A stretch of DNA of 64,000 nucleotides from an uncultured Carboxylicivirga sp. (lineage in GTDB: Bacteria; Bacteroidota; Bacteroidia; Bacteroidales; Marinilabiliaceae): positions 1,922,001 to 1,986,000 of the forward strand of contig NZ_OY771430.1 of NCBI RefSeq assembly GCF_963674565.1. The letters are read 5' to 3'. Both the position numbers and the translations under genes were made by a program. Positions 25,275-34,031 of this stretch are shown in pieces. Under the pieces are notes generated by a model. That model was not told where the DNA came from. It saw nothing but the letters and a program-made list of their open reading frames with translations, and did not search any database. The first letter of the stretch is position 1. Every line of letters starts with the position of its first letter.

Positions 25275-26495
25275 ATGTTTAAATATATCTTCATTTTTTC
25301 GCTGATCCTTACTCTTACATCATGTTCAAGCAAACAAGATGCAATTGGAGATAAAGAGATTGAAATTTTTCAGAATGAAGCTATCAACTTTAATCCAGAA
25401 GAGAACACAACCAATCTGAGTGATGATATTATCAAAATAGACAACGGCAGAATCATTCTCAAAAAAGTATCCTTACCAAAGTATTCAAAACATGTGAACA
25501 TCAACATTGAAGCCGAAATTGTTTCAGCAGGTGATCCGTGGGATAAGACAGGATCCTTATTTATCATTCCATCGTCAAGCAGCATAAATTTTTTAACGGA
25601 ACACAATGCTTTTATTGACATATATAAAGACACAAAAGACAAAGACTTATTTGCAGGAGTAATTCCAACAGGTAAATATTCGCCTGCAATTGAACTTTTA
25701 CGTTTTATGACTCCTTTTGGCGTTGGCCATTTCTCTCACGATGAGCAAATTCTGAAACGCAAACCTGTTTATATTCCTCACTGGGAAGAAAAAGTAACCT
25801 GGACACAAGACATCACTCAGCTTTGCAGCGAACTGGAAAATGAAGTTTGGATAGGTGCATTTATTGATGTTTGGACAAAACAAGGTTATGCCATTTCTGC
25901 CAAATTAAAATATCTGGAGTCAAAGGCTGAAGTCTATAAAAAGGAAAATACTGAGGTGATTCCACTTGCCAATACAGTCCGTTATATTAGTCCTCAGCGA
26001 TTATTCGATGGATTCAGCCGAAACGACATCACCTATGATTTTGAAGTAACAGAGGATTTTTCAACAGCACAGTTATATTACATTACAACCGGGCATGGAG
26101 GTCATAGCGAGGGAGATGAATTTGTTAAGAAAGAAAATATTGTATCCGTAAACGGAACTGTCCTTTATAAAGATATACCCTGGAGAGATGATTGTGCGTC
26201 ATTTCGTCGATTCAATCCCCACTCTGGTGTTTGGACCATGAAAAGAACGGCTCGTGTTGGTAATCTTAGAACTGGCGATACCAAAGAATCAGAAATTGAA
26301 GAATTTATAGCTTCATCTGATTTATCAAGATCGAACTGGTGCCCCGGCTCTCAGGTCGAACCAATGGTTTTAAATGTGACAAACCTGAAAAAAGGTAAGA
26401 ACAGCATAACCATCAGCATACCTGAAGCTCAACCTGAAGCTACCAATGAGTTGAATCACTGGAATGTTTCAGCCTACATTGTTTTAACCCGATAA
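25275..26495 (+). CDS. PNGase F-like peptide-N-glycosidase lipoprotein
   Basis: A 406-residue lipoprotein (lipobox LTSC, Cys17) of the peptide-N4-(N-acetyl-beta-glucosaminyl)asparagine amidase F family, which cuts whole N-glycans from protein Asn. Compared from memory with the Elizabethkingia enzyme, DPWDKTG places Asp90 at the catalytic Asp60, GDEFV places Glu282 at Glu206, and WCPGSQV (355-361) matches its WCPG motif. The second active-site acid Glu118 appears to be Asp198 (FIDVW). Two jelly-roll domains are expected at about 45-220 and 230-406. It is longer at the N terminus than the classic enzyme. First gene of an operon for N-glycan breakdown, with the promoter boxes directly upstream. 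Confidence 0.82.
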   Translation: MFKYIFIFSLILTLTSCSSKQDAIGDKEIEIFQNEAINFNPEENTTNLSDDIIKIDNGRIILKKVSLPKYSKHVNINIEAEIVSAGDPWDKTGSLFIIPSSSSINFLTEHNAFIDIYKDTKDKDLFAGVIPTGKYSPAIELLRFMTPFGVGHFSHDEQILKRKPVYIPHWEEKVTWTQDITQLCSELENEVWIGAFIDVWTKQGYAISAKLKYLESKAEVYKKENTEVIPLANTVRYISPQRLFDGFSRNDITYDFEVTEDFSTAQLYYITTGHGGHSEGDEFVKKENIVSVNGTVLYKDIPWRDDCASFRRFNPHSGVWTMKRTARVGNLRTGDTKESEIEEFIASSDLSRSNWCPGSQVEPMVLNVTNLKKGKNSITISIPEAQPEATNELNHWNVSAYIVLTR

Positions 26496-26519
26496 CCAAG
26501 CAAAAATACTGAATCGAAC

Positions 26520-27281
26520 ATGTTAAAAGAAGAAAGACAAAATATCATCTTAGAAAAAATCAAACAATCATCTAAGGTATTATCATCTGAGCTAAGCATT
26601 GATTTAAATGTTTCGGAAGACACCATTCGACGCGATTTAAAAGAACTTTCGCAACAAGGTTTGATACGTAAGGTGCATGGTGGAGCCATCTTAACTGAAT
26701 CATCATCGTACATACCAATGAAATACGATGACAGAAAAACATTTGCAGCCAAAGAAAAACAATTGATTGCTCAAAAGGCTGTTTCATTGCTGAAAGATGA
26801 TATGCTGATATTTATTGACGGAGGAACCACCAATCTGGAAATAGCAAAACAGCTGCCTTCTGATATTAAACTATCGGTTATGACCAATTGTCTGCCAGTT
26901 GCATCGGAATTATTATCAAAAAGCAATGTTCATACTTACTTCTTAGGTGGAGAATTTTTATCTGATGTACCCATCACAGTGGGCACAGATACTTTAAACC
27001 TGTTAAACGAAGTAAATGCCGACATATTTTTTATTGGAACACGAAGCCTCAGTATCGACAGAGGTCTAACTGATATTGACAGGTCGGAAGTATTGGTAAA
27101 ACGTAAAATGGCCGAACGAAGTGCAAAAACTGTTTCAGTGGCACTGAGCGAAAAACTGAATTCCGTTCAGAATTTCAACATAATACCTATTGAAAAACTG
27201 GATGTTTTAATCACGGAACTCAGCCCGGATAATCCTATATTAAAACCATATATAAAACTTGGTTCGTTACAAATAATATAA
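26520..27281 (+). CDS. DeoR-family transcriptional regulator
   Basis: A 253-residue regulator. The N-terminal winged helix-turn-helix covers about 3-58 with VLSSELSIDLNVSEDTIRRDLKEL and IRKVHGGA, the DeoR signature. The C-terminal DeoRC sensor domain (about 75-235) has FIDGGTTNLEIAKQL and FFIGTRSLSIDRGLTD, a fold that binds a phosphorylated sugar or similar effector. It lies 24 bp after the PNGase gene in the same operon, so it probably controls its own operon and perhaps the divergent fucosidase arm through the CATGCA-core boxes. The effector may be a phosphorylated sugar derived from the glycan (fucose, mannose or GlcNAc), which is inference. Confidence 0.92.
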   Translation: MLKEERQNIILEKIKQSSKVLSSELSIDLNVSEDTIRRDLKELSQQGLIRKVHGGAILTESSSYIPMKYDDRKTFAAKEKQLIAQKAVSLLKDDMLIFIDGGTTNLEIAKQLPSDIKLSVMTNCLPVASELLSKSNVHTYFLGGEFLSDVPITVGTDTLNLLNEVNADIFFIGTRSLSIDRGLTDIDRSEVLVKRKMAERSAKTVSVALSEKLNSVQNFNIIPIEKLDVLITELSPDNPILKPYIKLGSLQII

Positions 27282-27345
27282 TGAAGCCCAAATATTAGTA
27301 GGCAACTACTTACTCAGATAAAACAGAAAGAAGTAAACAGAAGCA

Positions 27346-28098
27346 ATGTATAAATTAGAAGTTAGCACTTACAGTATTGAAGGTGTAAAAGAAGCATTAA
27401 AATTGGGAGTTGACAGACTGGAGCTATGTGCCAACATTAAAGAAGGAGGTACTACTCCCAGCTATGGATTTATAAAGGTAGCCTTAAACACAGGCCACCC
27501 CAATGTTTTTATAATTGTTCGTCCTCGCGGAGGTGATTTTCTATACTCTAATGATGAATTCGACATCATTAAAAAAGACATCATCGAAGCAAAAAAAATG
27601 GGCGTTCACGGTGTAGTCTGCGGTATTTTAAATGCTGATGGATCAATTGACAAATGCAGAACACGACAACTGGTAGAATTAGCAGAACCAATGAAATTTA
27701 CCTTTCACCGAGCTTTTGACATGTCGCGTGATTATAAAAAATCATTAGCCGATTTAATTGACTTAAAAGTAGATACCGTGTTAACTTCGGGAACAAAAGA
27801 AACTGCTTTAGAAGGAAAAGAAATTATTAAAGAACTGGTTGAAATGGCCGCAGGCAAAATAAATATATTGGTTGGAAGTGGTGTTAATGCCAGCAATATA
27901 GAAGAATTACAAGTTGCAACAGGTGCCAATGAATATCACATGTCAGCAGTTAAAATGGTTCAGTCAGAAATGACTTTTACCAACAACAATTTAAATATGG
28001 GTAACATCGAATCAGAAGAATACCTAAAACAAACTGTTGACAAAGAAAAGATTGAAGCCGCAATGAAGGTCATCAATAAACTGAATAACGCATTATAA
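27346..28098 (+). CDS. cutC: CutC family protein
   Basis: A 250-residue cytosolic TIM-barrel protein of the CutC family, described as copper homeostasis protein, although a copper role is not firmly shown in most bacteria. Motifs include LELCANIKEGGTTPSYG (about 25-42), RPRGGDFLYS (65-74), FHRAFDMSRD (128-137), TSGTKETALEG and VGSGVNASNI. It lies inside the N-glycan operon between the regulator and the beta-mannosidase and lacks a signal peptide, unlike most of its neighbours. This position suggests a cytosolic task linked to the sugars, but no reaction is known to me. Confidence 0.92.
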   Translation: MYKLEVSTYSIEGVKEALKLGVDRLELCANIKEGGTTPSYGFIKVALNTGHPNVFIIVRPRGGDFLYSNDEFDIIKKDIIEAKKMGVHGVVCGILNADGSIDKCRTRQLVELAEPMKFTFHRAFDMSRDYKKSLADLIDLKVDTVLTSGTKETALEGKEIIKELVEMAAGKINILVGSGVNASNIEELQVATGANEYHMSAVKMVQSEMTFTNNNLNMGNIESEEYLKQTVDKEKIEAAMKVINKLNNAL

Positions 28099-28129
28099 AT
28101 CTTACTAAACATCGATAAAACTCAGTCCT

Positions 28130-30676
28130 ATGTTACAAAGATTATTACAACTATCATTCATATTCAGCCTCGCAATCCTTTATTCCTGTTCTTCAGGGGA
28201 TCAGGCATTAAAGAGCTACGAATTGAAGGCAGACTGGACTTTTCGTCAGGCTGATGATGAAAGCTGGCATCCTGCCATAGTTCCTGGTAACGTGCATATC
28301 GACCTTGAAAACGCTGGAATTATTGATAATCCGTTTTATGGAACCAATGAGGATAGTGTACAATGGATAGAACATAAGGACTGGGTTTATCAGGGTGAAT
28401 TTACAATTGATAGTGAAACATTGAATTTTGATAACATAGAATTAGAGTTTCTGGGTCTGGACACCTATGCTGATGTAACATTAAATGGTCAAAAACTATT
28501 CAGTTCGGAGAATATGTTTCTTGCCTACAGCAGTGAGGTAAAGCAGTATTTAAAGAAAGGTACCAATAAGCTTGAGATTCTATTTCACTCACCCATTAAA
28601 ATGGCAATGCCTTTGCATAAAAAGGCAAAATATACCTACCCTGCCGATAACGACCGATCGGAAGAGCATTTGAGTGTATACACCCGCAAGGCACCCTATC
28701 ATTATGGTTGGGATTGGGGACCCCGATTTGTTACTTCAGGCATTTGGCGTCCTGTTAAAATAAACGCCTGGAATGATGCCCGTTTTAACGATGTTCAGTT
28801 TGTACAAAACACTTTGAGTGAAGAAAAAGCAGAAATAACCTTCAACTACGAAATAGAAGCATCAACAGCTTCGAAAGCAAGCGTTTCATTAACTTTTGGA
28901 AACATCAATGCCAACAAAGATATTGAACTTCAAAAAGGTAAAAACAATGTATCCATCGATATCATTGTTGATAACCCAGAATTATGGTGGCCTAATGGTA
29001 TGGGTGAACAAAAACTCTATGCTGTCACTTCAGAACTTAAAACAAAAGGGCAACTATTGGATTCAAAGAGTCAAAAAATTGGTTTGAGAACCATTGAAGT
29101 GATTAATCAACCTGATTCTTTAGGTGTTAGTTTCTACTTCAAGGTAAATGGTATTCCAACTTATATGCGTGGGGTAAATTATATACCAAATGATATCTTT
29201 TTAGGCAGAATGACTGATTCTGTTTACCAAAACAACTTCAATGATTTATTGGCCTCTAATATGAACATGGTTCGGATTTGGGGTGGTGGCGTTTACGAAG
29301 ATGATCGTTTCTTTGACCTGGCTGACGAAAAAGGTATTTTATTATGGCAGGATTTTATGTTTGCCTGTACTATGTATCCGTCGGATGATGCGTTTCTGGC
29401 AAATGTGGCCAACGAAGCAGAATACAACATCAAACGCCTGCGTAATCACCCAAGTTTGGCAATCTGGTGTGGTAACAACGAGATAAACGTTGGATGGAAT
29501 AATTGGGGATGGCAACAGACCTATGGCTATACCGAAGAAGATCAAAAAGAACTTCTGGAAGGATACAACAAATTATTTAATCAGCTATTACCAAATAAAC
29601 TCAAAGAACTGGATCCACAACGTTTCTATTACGATTCATCACCCATCAGTAACTGGGGTGATATCAATGATATGAAGATTGCAGATAACCACTATTGGGG
29701 TGTATGGTGGGGCAAACATGAATTTGAAAAGATGAACGAATATGTTCCTCGTTTTATGAGCGAATTCGGATTTCAATCCTTCCCTTCAATGGAAACAATA
29801 AAAACTTTTTCGGAAGAAAAAGACTGGGACATTGAATCAGATGTGATGAAAACTCATCAAAAGAGTTCAATTGGTAATGTAACCATAAAACAATATATGC
29901 AACGTGATTATAATATGCCATCCAACTTCGTGGATTTTGTCTACCTCAACCAGGTAATGCAGGCTGAAGGTATGCGCATTGGTTTTGAAGCTCAGCGTCG
30001 CAATAAACCTTTCTGCATGGGTTCACTTTACTGGCAACTAAACGATGTTTGGCCAGTGGTGTCATGGTCGGGAATTGATTATTATGGTCGTTGGAAGGCC
30101 ATGCAGTATTTCATCAAAAAGGCTTATGAACCGGTAATCACTTCAGCAGTAATGGACAAAGATTACCTTCAGGTCAATCTGATTTCAGATAAAATTACTG
30201 AAACCAATGTGACAAGCTCCCTACAAATAATACAACTCGATGGCACCGTTGTATGGGAACAAAATAAAGAATACAAACTGGAACCAAATGCAAACCAGGT
30301 AATTCTGAAAACTCCTTTAAAGCAATTGATCGGAAGTATAGCTAAAAACAAGGTTATACTTGTGATGAATACAGCATACGATTCCACCCAAACCGAGACA
30401 ACGTTCTTATTCTCTAAAGTGAAACAACTTGCCTTGCAGTATGCTGATGTTGACATTAGGGTTATTGAGAATGGAACTGTAGCAGAAGTGACCCTTAAAA
30501 GCTCTGAGTTTGTTAAAAACATTGAGTTAGTAGCTGAAGGTATCGATGGCAAATGGAGCGATAATTACTTTGATATGATTCCCGAGAAAGAATATAAAAT
30601 CAGTTTTAACAGCAACAATCCAATTCATGATCTGAAATCCAAATTGCAAGTTAAATCTGTAAAAAATACCTATTAG
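28130..30676 (+). CDS. Beta-mannosidase, GH2
   Basis: An 848-residue lipoprotein (LYSC, Cys20) that cleaves the single beta-1,4-mannose of the N-glycan core after the alpha-mannosidases have acted. The GH2 sugar-binding domain (about 30-215) holds LDTYADVTLNG and YHYGWDWGPRF, which is typical of beta-mannosidases. An immunoglobulin-like domain follows, then the barrel with RIWGGGVYEDD, the acid/base Glu451 in WCGNNE and the nucleophile Glu545 in MSEFGFQ. A C-terminal beta domain ends the protein. It lies 2 bp before the transglutaminase-like gene. The alternative of another GH2 activity is unlikely given CGNNE and the mannosidase context. Confidence 0.93.
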   Translation: MLQRLLQLSFIFSLAILYSCSSGDQALKSYELKADWTFRQADDESWHPAIVPGNVHIDLENAGIIDNPFYGTNEDSVQWIEHKDWVYQGEFTIDSETLNFDNIELEFLGLDTYADVTLNGQKLFSSENMFLAYSSEVKQYLKKGTNKLEILFHSPIKMAMPLHKKAKYTYPADNDRSEEHLSVYTRKAPYHYGWDWGPRFVTSGIWRPVKINAWNDARFNDVQFVQNTLSEEKAEITFNYEIEASTASKASVSLTFGNINANKDIELQKGKNNVSIDIIVDNPELWWPNGMGEQKLYAVTSELKTKGQLLDSKSQKIGLRTIEVINQPDSLGVSFYFKVNGIPTYMRGVNYIPNDIFLGRMTDSVYQNNFNDLLASNMNMVRIWGGGVYEDDRFFDLADEKGILLWQDFMFACTMYPSDDAFLANVANEAEYNIKRLRNHPSLAIWCGNNEINVGWNNWGWQQTYGYTEEDQKELLEGYNKLFNQLLPNKLKELDPQRFYYDSSPISNWGDINDMKIADNHYWGVWWGKHEFEKMNEYVPRFMSEFGFQSFPSMETIKTFSEEKDWDIESDVMKTHQKSSIGNVTIKQYMQRDYNMPSNFVDFVYLNQVMQAEGMRIGFEAQRRNKPFCMGSLYWQLNDVWPVVSWSGIDYYGRWKAMQYFIKKAYEPVITSAVMDKDYLQVNLISDKITETNVTSSLQIIQLDGTVVWEQNKEYKLEPNANQVILKTPLKQLIGSIAKNKVILVMNTAYDSTQTETTFLFSKVKQLALQYADVDIRVIENGTVAEVTLKSSEFVKNIELVAEGIDGKWSDNYFDMIPEKEYKISFNSNNPIHDLKSKLQVKSVKNTY

Positions 30677-30678
30677 TC

Positions 30679-31839
30679 ATGAATAAATCATTTTTGATTG
30701 CATTACTTGCCTTAGTAACCTTTTCGTGCAAAGGCAAGTACGACGAAGAATTAACAAAAGCTCTGCAATTAAGTGGTGACAACCGGGCTCAACTGGAAAA
30801 GACCATTGAACACTACGATGGAGAACAACAGGAGGCTGCTAAATTTCTGATCAGATATATGCCTGAGAGAGACCTGACTTCATTAACCTTTGAGTTTCTG
30901 ACGGAAAATATCGATTATGCCTATGTTGCACGCGAAGAATTTCCCTGGGCTAAGGCTCTGGATAAGGAATCCTTTTTCAATGAGGTACTCCCATACGTTT
31001 CAATGAACGAAACCCGCGAACGCTGGCGTGCTGATTTCTACACCCGTTTTAAAAAATATCTTACTGATGCCAAAACCATTGAAGATGCCATCTGGGCCAT
31101 CAACAATAATATTTTAAATGAGGTGAACGTTGAATACAATACCAAGCGTAATAAGCCTGATCAGAGTCCATACGAATCAATGGAGATAAACATGGCTTCC
31201 TGTTCAGGGTTATCCATTCTTTTGGTTGATGCCTTTCGTGCAGTTGGAATTCCTTCACGTGTTGCCGGAACACCCAATTGGTACAACAATTCAGGAAATC
31301 ACAACTGGGTTGAAGTAAAAGTGAACGGCCAATGGCATTTTACCGAATATTATCCTTCCGGAACATTTGATGAAGCCTGGTTTTTGGAACGTGCAGGTAA
31401 AGCTAATGATGAAGATGCCTATCAATGGATTTATGCTTCCTCATACAAACCAACAGAAATAGCTTTCCCTCTTGTTTGGGACGAAAATATCAAATATGTA
31501 TATGCTACCAACGAAACATCACGTTACAAAAGGCTTTACGCTGAACAAAATCTGGGTGTGGTTAATGGCATTCCTGTTAAGGTTATTATGTTATTAGGTG
31601 AACAATGCAGCATTAGTGGCAATAACCGCGTTAAAGCAGAAGTGAAATTACTTAACGATGGCTCAGTAGTTGACAGTGGTTATACCAGTGGACCTGAAGA
31701 TGATATGAATCGTTATCTGACATTTCCTCTTGATAAGAATAAAAAATATGAGCTTCAGTTTATCAACTCAAAAGGTGAAACCATTACTCAATCGATTGAG
31801 TCTGAAGACCAGGAAGAACAAATTATTCTGAGTTATTAA
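30679..31839 (+). CDS. Transglutaminase-like lipoprotein
   Basis: A 386-residue lipoprotein (TFSC, Cys17) with a transglutaminase-like cysteine protease fold. Putative catalytic residues are Cys175 in ASCSGLS and His208 in GNHNWVEV; the third position, usually Asp in a WHFxD motif, is Glu223 in WHFTEYYP. The N-terminal 140 residues are helical, and a beta domain follows after 290. Eukaryotic cytosolic PNGase has the same fold, and many bacterial members act on peptides or glycopeptides. In this operon it may process the protein part of glycoproteins or act as a second deglycosylating enzyme. Both ideas are inference. It follows the GH2 gene by two bases. Confidence 0.8.
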   Translation: MNKSFLIALLALVTFSCKGKYDEELTKALQLSGDNRAQLEKTIEHYDGEQQEAAKFLIRYMPERDLTSLTFEFLTENIDYAYVAREEFPWAKALDKESFFNEVLPYVSMNETRERWRADFYTRFKKYLTDAKTIEDAIWAINNNILNEVNVEYNTKRNKPDQSPYESMEINMASCSGLSILLVDAFRAVGIPSRVAGTPNWYNNSGNHNWVEVKVNGQWHFTEYYPSGTFDEAWFLERAGKANDEDAYQWIYASSYKPTEIAFPLVWDENIKYVYATNETSRYKRLYAEQNLGVVNGIPVKVIMLLGEQCSISGNNRVKAEVKLLNDGSVVDSGYTSGPEDDMNRYLTFPLDKNKKYELQFINSKGETITQSIESEDQEEQIILSY

Positions 31840-31907
31840 AAAATCCTTCAAATAAATTGTTAGATTTTAGATAATTAGAAATTACAATTCATAAAAGTGA
31901 AACAGCA

Positions 31908-32972
31908 TTGAAAAAGTTACTGATCATTCTATTTTTAGCAGCAACCATTGGTTTACAGGCTCAGTATTTCAACTTTATTGAACCTGAACAATACTTGTGT
32001 TTTAAAATCGACCATGACTTTACCATTGATGGAAACATCAATAAAACGGAGTGGCAAAAGGCAGATTGGACTCACCTTTTTGTTGATATTGAAGGAAGAA
32101 ATTTTAAAAAGCCTTATTACAATACAAGAGCCAAAATGCTATGGAGCGATCAGTACCTTTATTTTGCTTTTGAATTAAAGGATCATCATATCTGGGCTAA
32201 TATTACTCAGAAAGATGCTGTAATTTTCCATGATAACGACATTGAGCTTTTTATTGATGCCAATGGAGACACTCACAATTATCTAGAACTGGAACTAAAC
32301 GCTTTAAATACGGTTTGGGATTTATTTCTAACAAAACCCTATCGCGAAGGCAGTCCTGTCTTGAACGAATTTGATTTTGTGGGATTACAAACGGCAGTGC
32401 AAATAAATGGCACGTTGAACAATCCACATGATGAAGATGATTCGTGGACAGTGGAAGTAGCTATTCCTTGGTCAAATCTGGTTACCACATTTACTCATCG
32501 TCGTTTACCTCATCATGGCGAAAATATGCGCATGAACTTTTCACGGGTTCAATGGGAAACACAGGTAATTGATGGCAAGTATGAAAAAGTCCGAAACCCG
32601 GAAACAGGCAAACCAGTTCCTGAAAACAACTGGATTTGGTCACCAATGGGTGTAATTGATATGCATCGTCCTGAGCTTTGGGGAATAGTAACATTTGTTG
32701 ATCAACCAATTAATCAATCCTTCTTTAATAAAGACGAAGAGATATTACGACAGTTATTATTGCATATTTACAAAGCACAGCGAAGTGAGTACAGAAAAAG
32801 TGGAAATTACTTGCAAACAGTTGATCAGTTTAACATTACAAATGAATTACTTGAAAAATATAACATCCATATGGATGTACTCGAATATTCATTTGAAATA
32901 AAAGGATCTACTCCCGATAATAAAGTCAGCTATTATTGTAATACCGAAGGTCGTTTAGTTAAAATCCAATAA
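31908..32972 (+). CDS. Secreted CBM9-like carbohydrate-binding protein
   Basis: A 354-residue exported protein with a signal peptide (1-19, ending GLQAQ). Residues about 35-260 match the carbohydrate-binding family 9-like domain: FTIDGNINKTEWQKADW, AKMLWSDQYLYFAFELKD, FHDNDIELFIDANGD and VEVAIPWSNL. Such proteins are common in Bacteroidota glycan loci and probably bind released oligosaccharides or the glycoprotein. The final 90 residues are helical and unassigned. The start is TTG at 31908; no ATG fits the signal peptide. It lies 68 bp after the transglutaminase-like gene and 10 bp before the next gene. Confidence 0.78.
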   Translation: MKKLLIILFLAATIGLQAQYFNFIEPEQYLCFKIDHDFTIDGNINKTEWQKADWTHLFVDIEGRNFKKPYYNTRAKMLWSDQYLYFAFELKDHHIWANITQKDAVIFHDNDIELFIDANGDTHNYLELELNALNTVWDLFLTKPYREGSPVLNEFDFVGLQTAVQINGTLNNPHDEDDSWTVEVAIPWSNLVTTFTHRRLPHHGENMRMNFSRVQWETQVIDGKYEKVRNPETGKPVPENNWIWSPMGVIDMHRPELWGIVTFVDQPINQSFFNKDEEILRQLLLHIYKAQRSEYRKSGNYLQTVDQFNITNELLEKYNIHMDVLEYSFEIKGSTPDNKVSYYCNTEGRLVKIQ

Positions 32973-32982
32973 AGTAAAGTCT

Positions 32983-34029
32983 ATGAAGTTACCTGTTTTA
33001 TTTATAGCATTGTTTTCTTTGATATTCGTATCCTGTTCGACAAAAAAGCAGGAAGTAGAAACCAAAAACTGGATTTGGGTTTATGCCAATAAAGACAAAA
33101 CAGCTGAAGAGTGGACTCAACAGCTGGAGCAATACAATAAAATAGGAATCAAAGCTATTTTACTTGGAGCAAATAAGGAAGTATTAAAAAAAGTAATACC
33201 ATTGGCTCATCAGAAAAACATTGAGGTACATGCCTGGATGTGGACTTTAAACCGTAACGGCGATACAATAGCTGCCCAAAATCCCAATTGGTTTTCAGTA
33301 AATCGTTTGGGCGAATCGTGTTACGACAAGAAGCCCTATGTTAATTATTACAGCTGGGTGTGTCCTTCTATTCCTGAGGTACAAAAACACATTTTAAAAC
33401 AGGTAGCCGATCTTCTAAAAATTGAAGGCCTTGATGGCATACATCTCGATTACGTAAGATATTCCGACGCTATCTTACCCAAAGGATTATGGAAAAAATA
33501 CGATTTAGTTCAAGACAAAGTTTATCCGGAATGGGATTACGGTTACAACCCTTCCAATCTTAAATTTTTCAAAGCCTTGTACGGATATAACCCGGTAGAT
33601 CTGAAAGATCCGAACACTGATGAAAACTGGGTTGAATTCAGACTAAATACGGTTACTGAATTGGTGAATAAAATTGCAGACTTGGTTCATAGTCAGAACA
33701 AACAACTTACGGCAGCAGTATTTCCTTCGCCCCGAATGGCTCGCGAAATGGTTTACCAAGCCTGGGACCAATGGAATCTTGATGCAGCTCTGCCAATGAT
33801 CTACCACAATTTTTACGAAGAAGACCTTGACTGGATCGGTGAGACAACAGCCGAAGGTGTGGCTACAATCAATGGAAAATTCCCCATCTACACAGGTTTG
33901 TTTGTGCCTGATTTAAAAGACAGCGATTTAAAAGCTGCAACTAATATTGCTATTGAATCAGGCGCTGAAGGATGGGCATTGTTCGATGCCGGATCATTTG
34001 AAAGATTACATCAATCAAAATTTGACTAG
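32983..34029 (+). CDS. GHL10-like putative glycosidase lipoprotein
   Basis: A 348-residue lipoprotein (FVSC, Cys18) with a TIM-barrel of the glycosyl-hydrolase-like 10 group. Conserved strands include KAILLGANKEVLKKV, VHAWMWTLNRNGD, the signature GLDGIHLDYVRYSD (about 146-159, with an Asp at the usual catalytic place), LTAAVFPSPRMAR and DAALPMIYHNFY. Related proteins often sit in glycan loci, but no activity is generally assigned. In this operon an endo- or exo-acting hydrolase on mannose-containing glycans is possible. The stop codon overlaps a GTG in front of the GH92 ATG, so the genes are coupled. Confidence 0.7.
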   Translation: MKLPVLFIALFSLIFVSCSTKKQEVETKNWIWVYANKDKTAEEWTQQLEQYNKIGIKAILLGANKEVLKKVIPLAHQKNIEVHAWMWTLNRNGDTIAAQNPNWFSVNRLGESCYDKKPYVNYYSWVCPSIPEVQKHILKQVADLLKIEGLDGIHLDYVRYSDAILPKGLWKKYDLVQDKVYPEWDYGYNPSNLKFFKALYGYNPVDLKDPNTDENWVEFRLNTVTELVNKIADLVHSQNKQLTAAVFPSPRMAREMVYQAWDQWNLDAALPMIYHNFYEEDLDWIGETTAEGVATINGKFPIYTGLFVPDLKDSDLKAATNIAIESGAEGWALFDAGSFERLHQSKFD

Positions 34030-34031
34030 TG

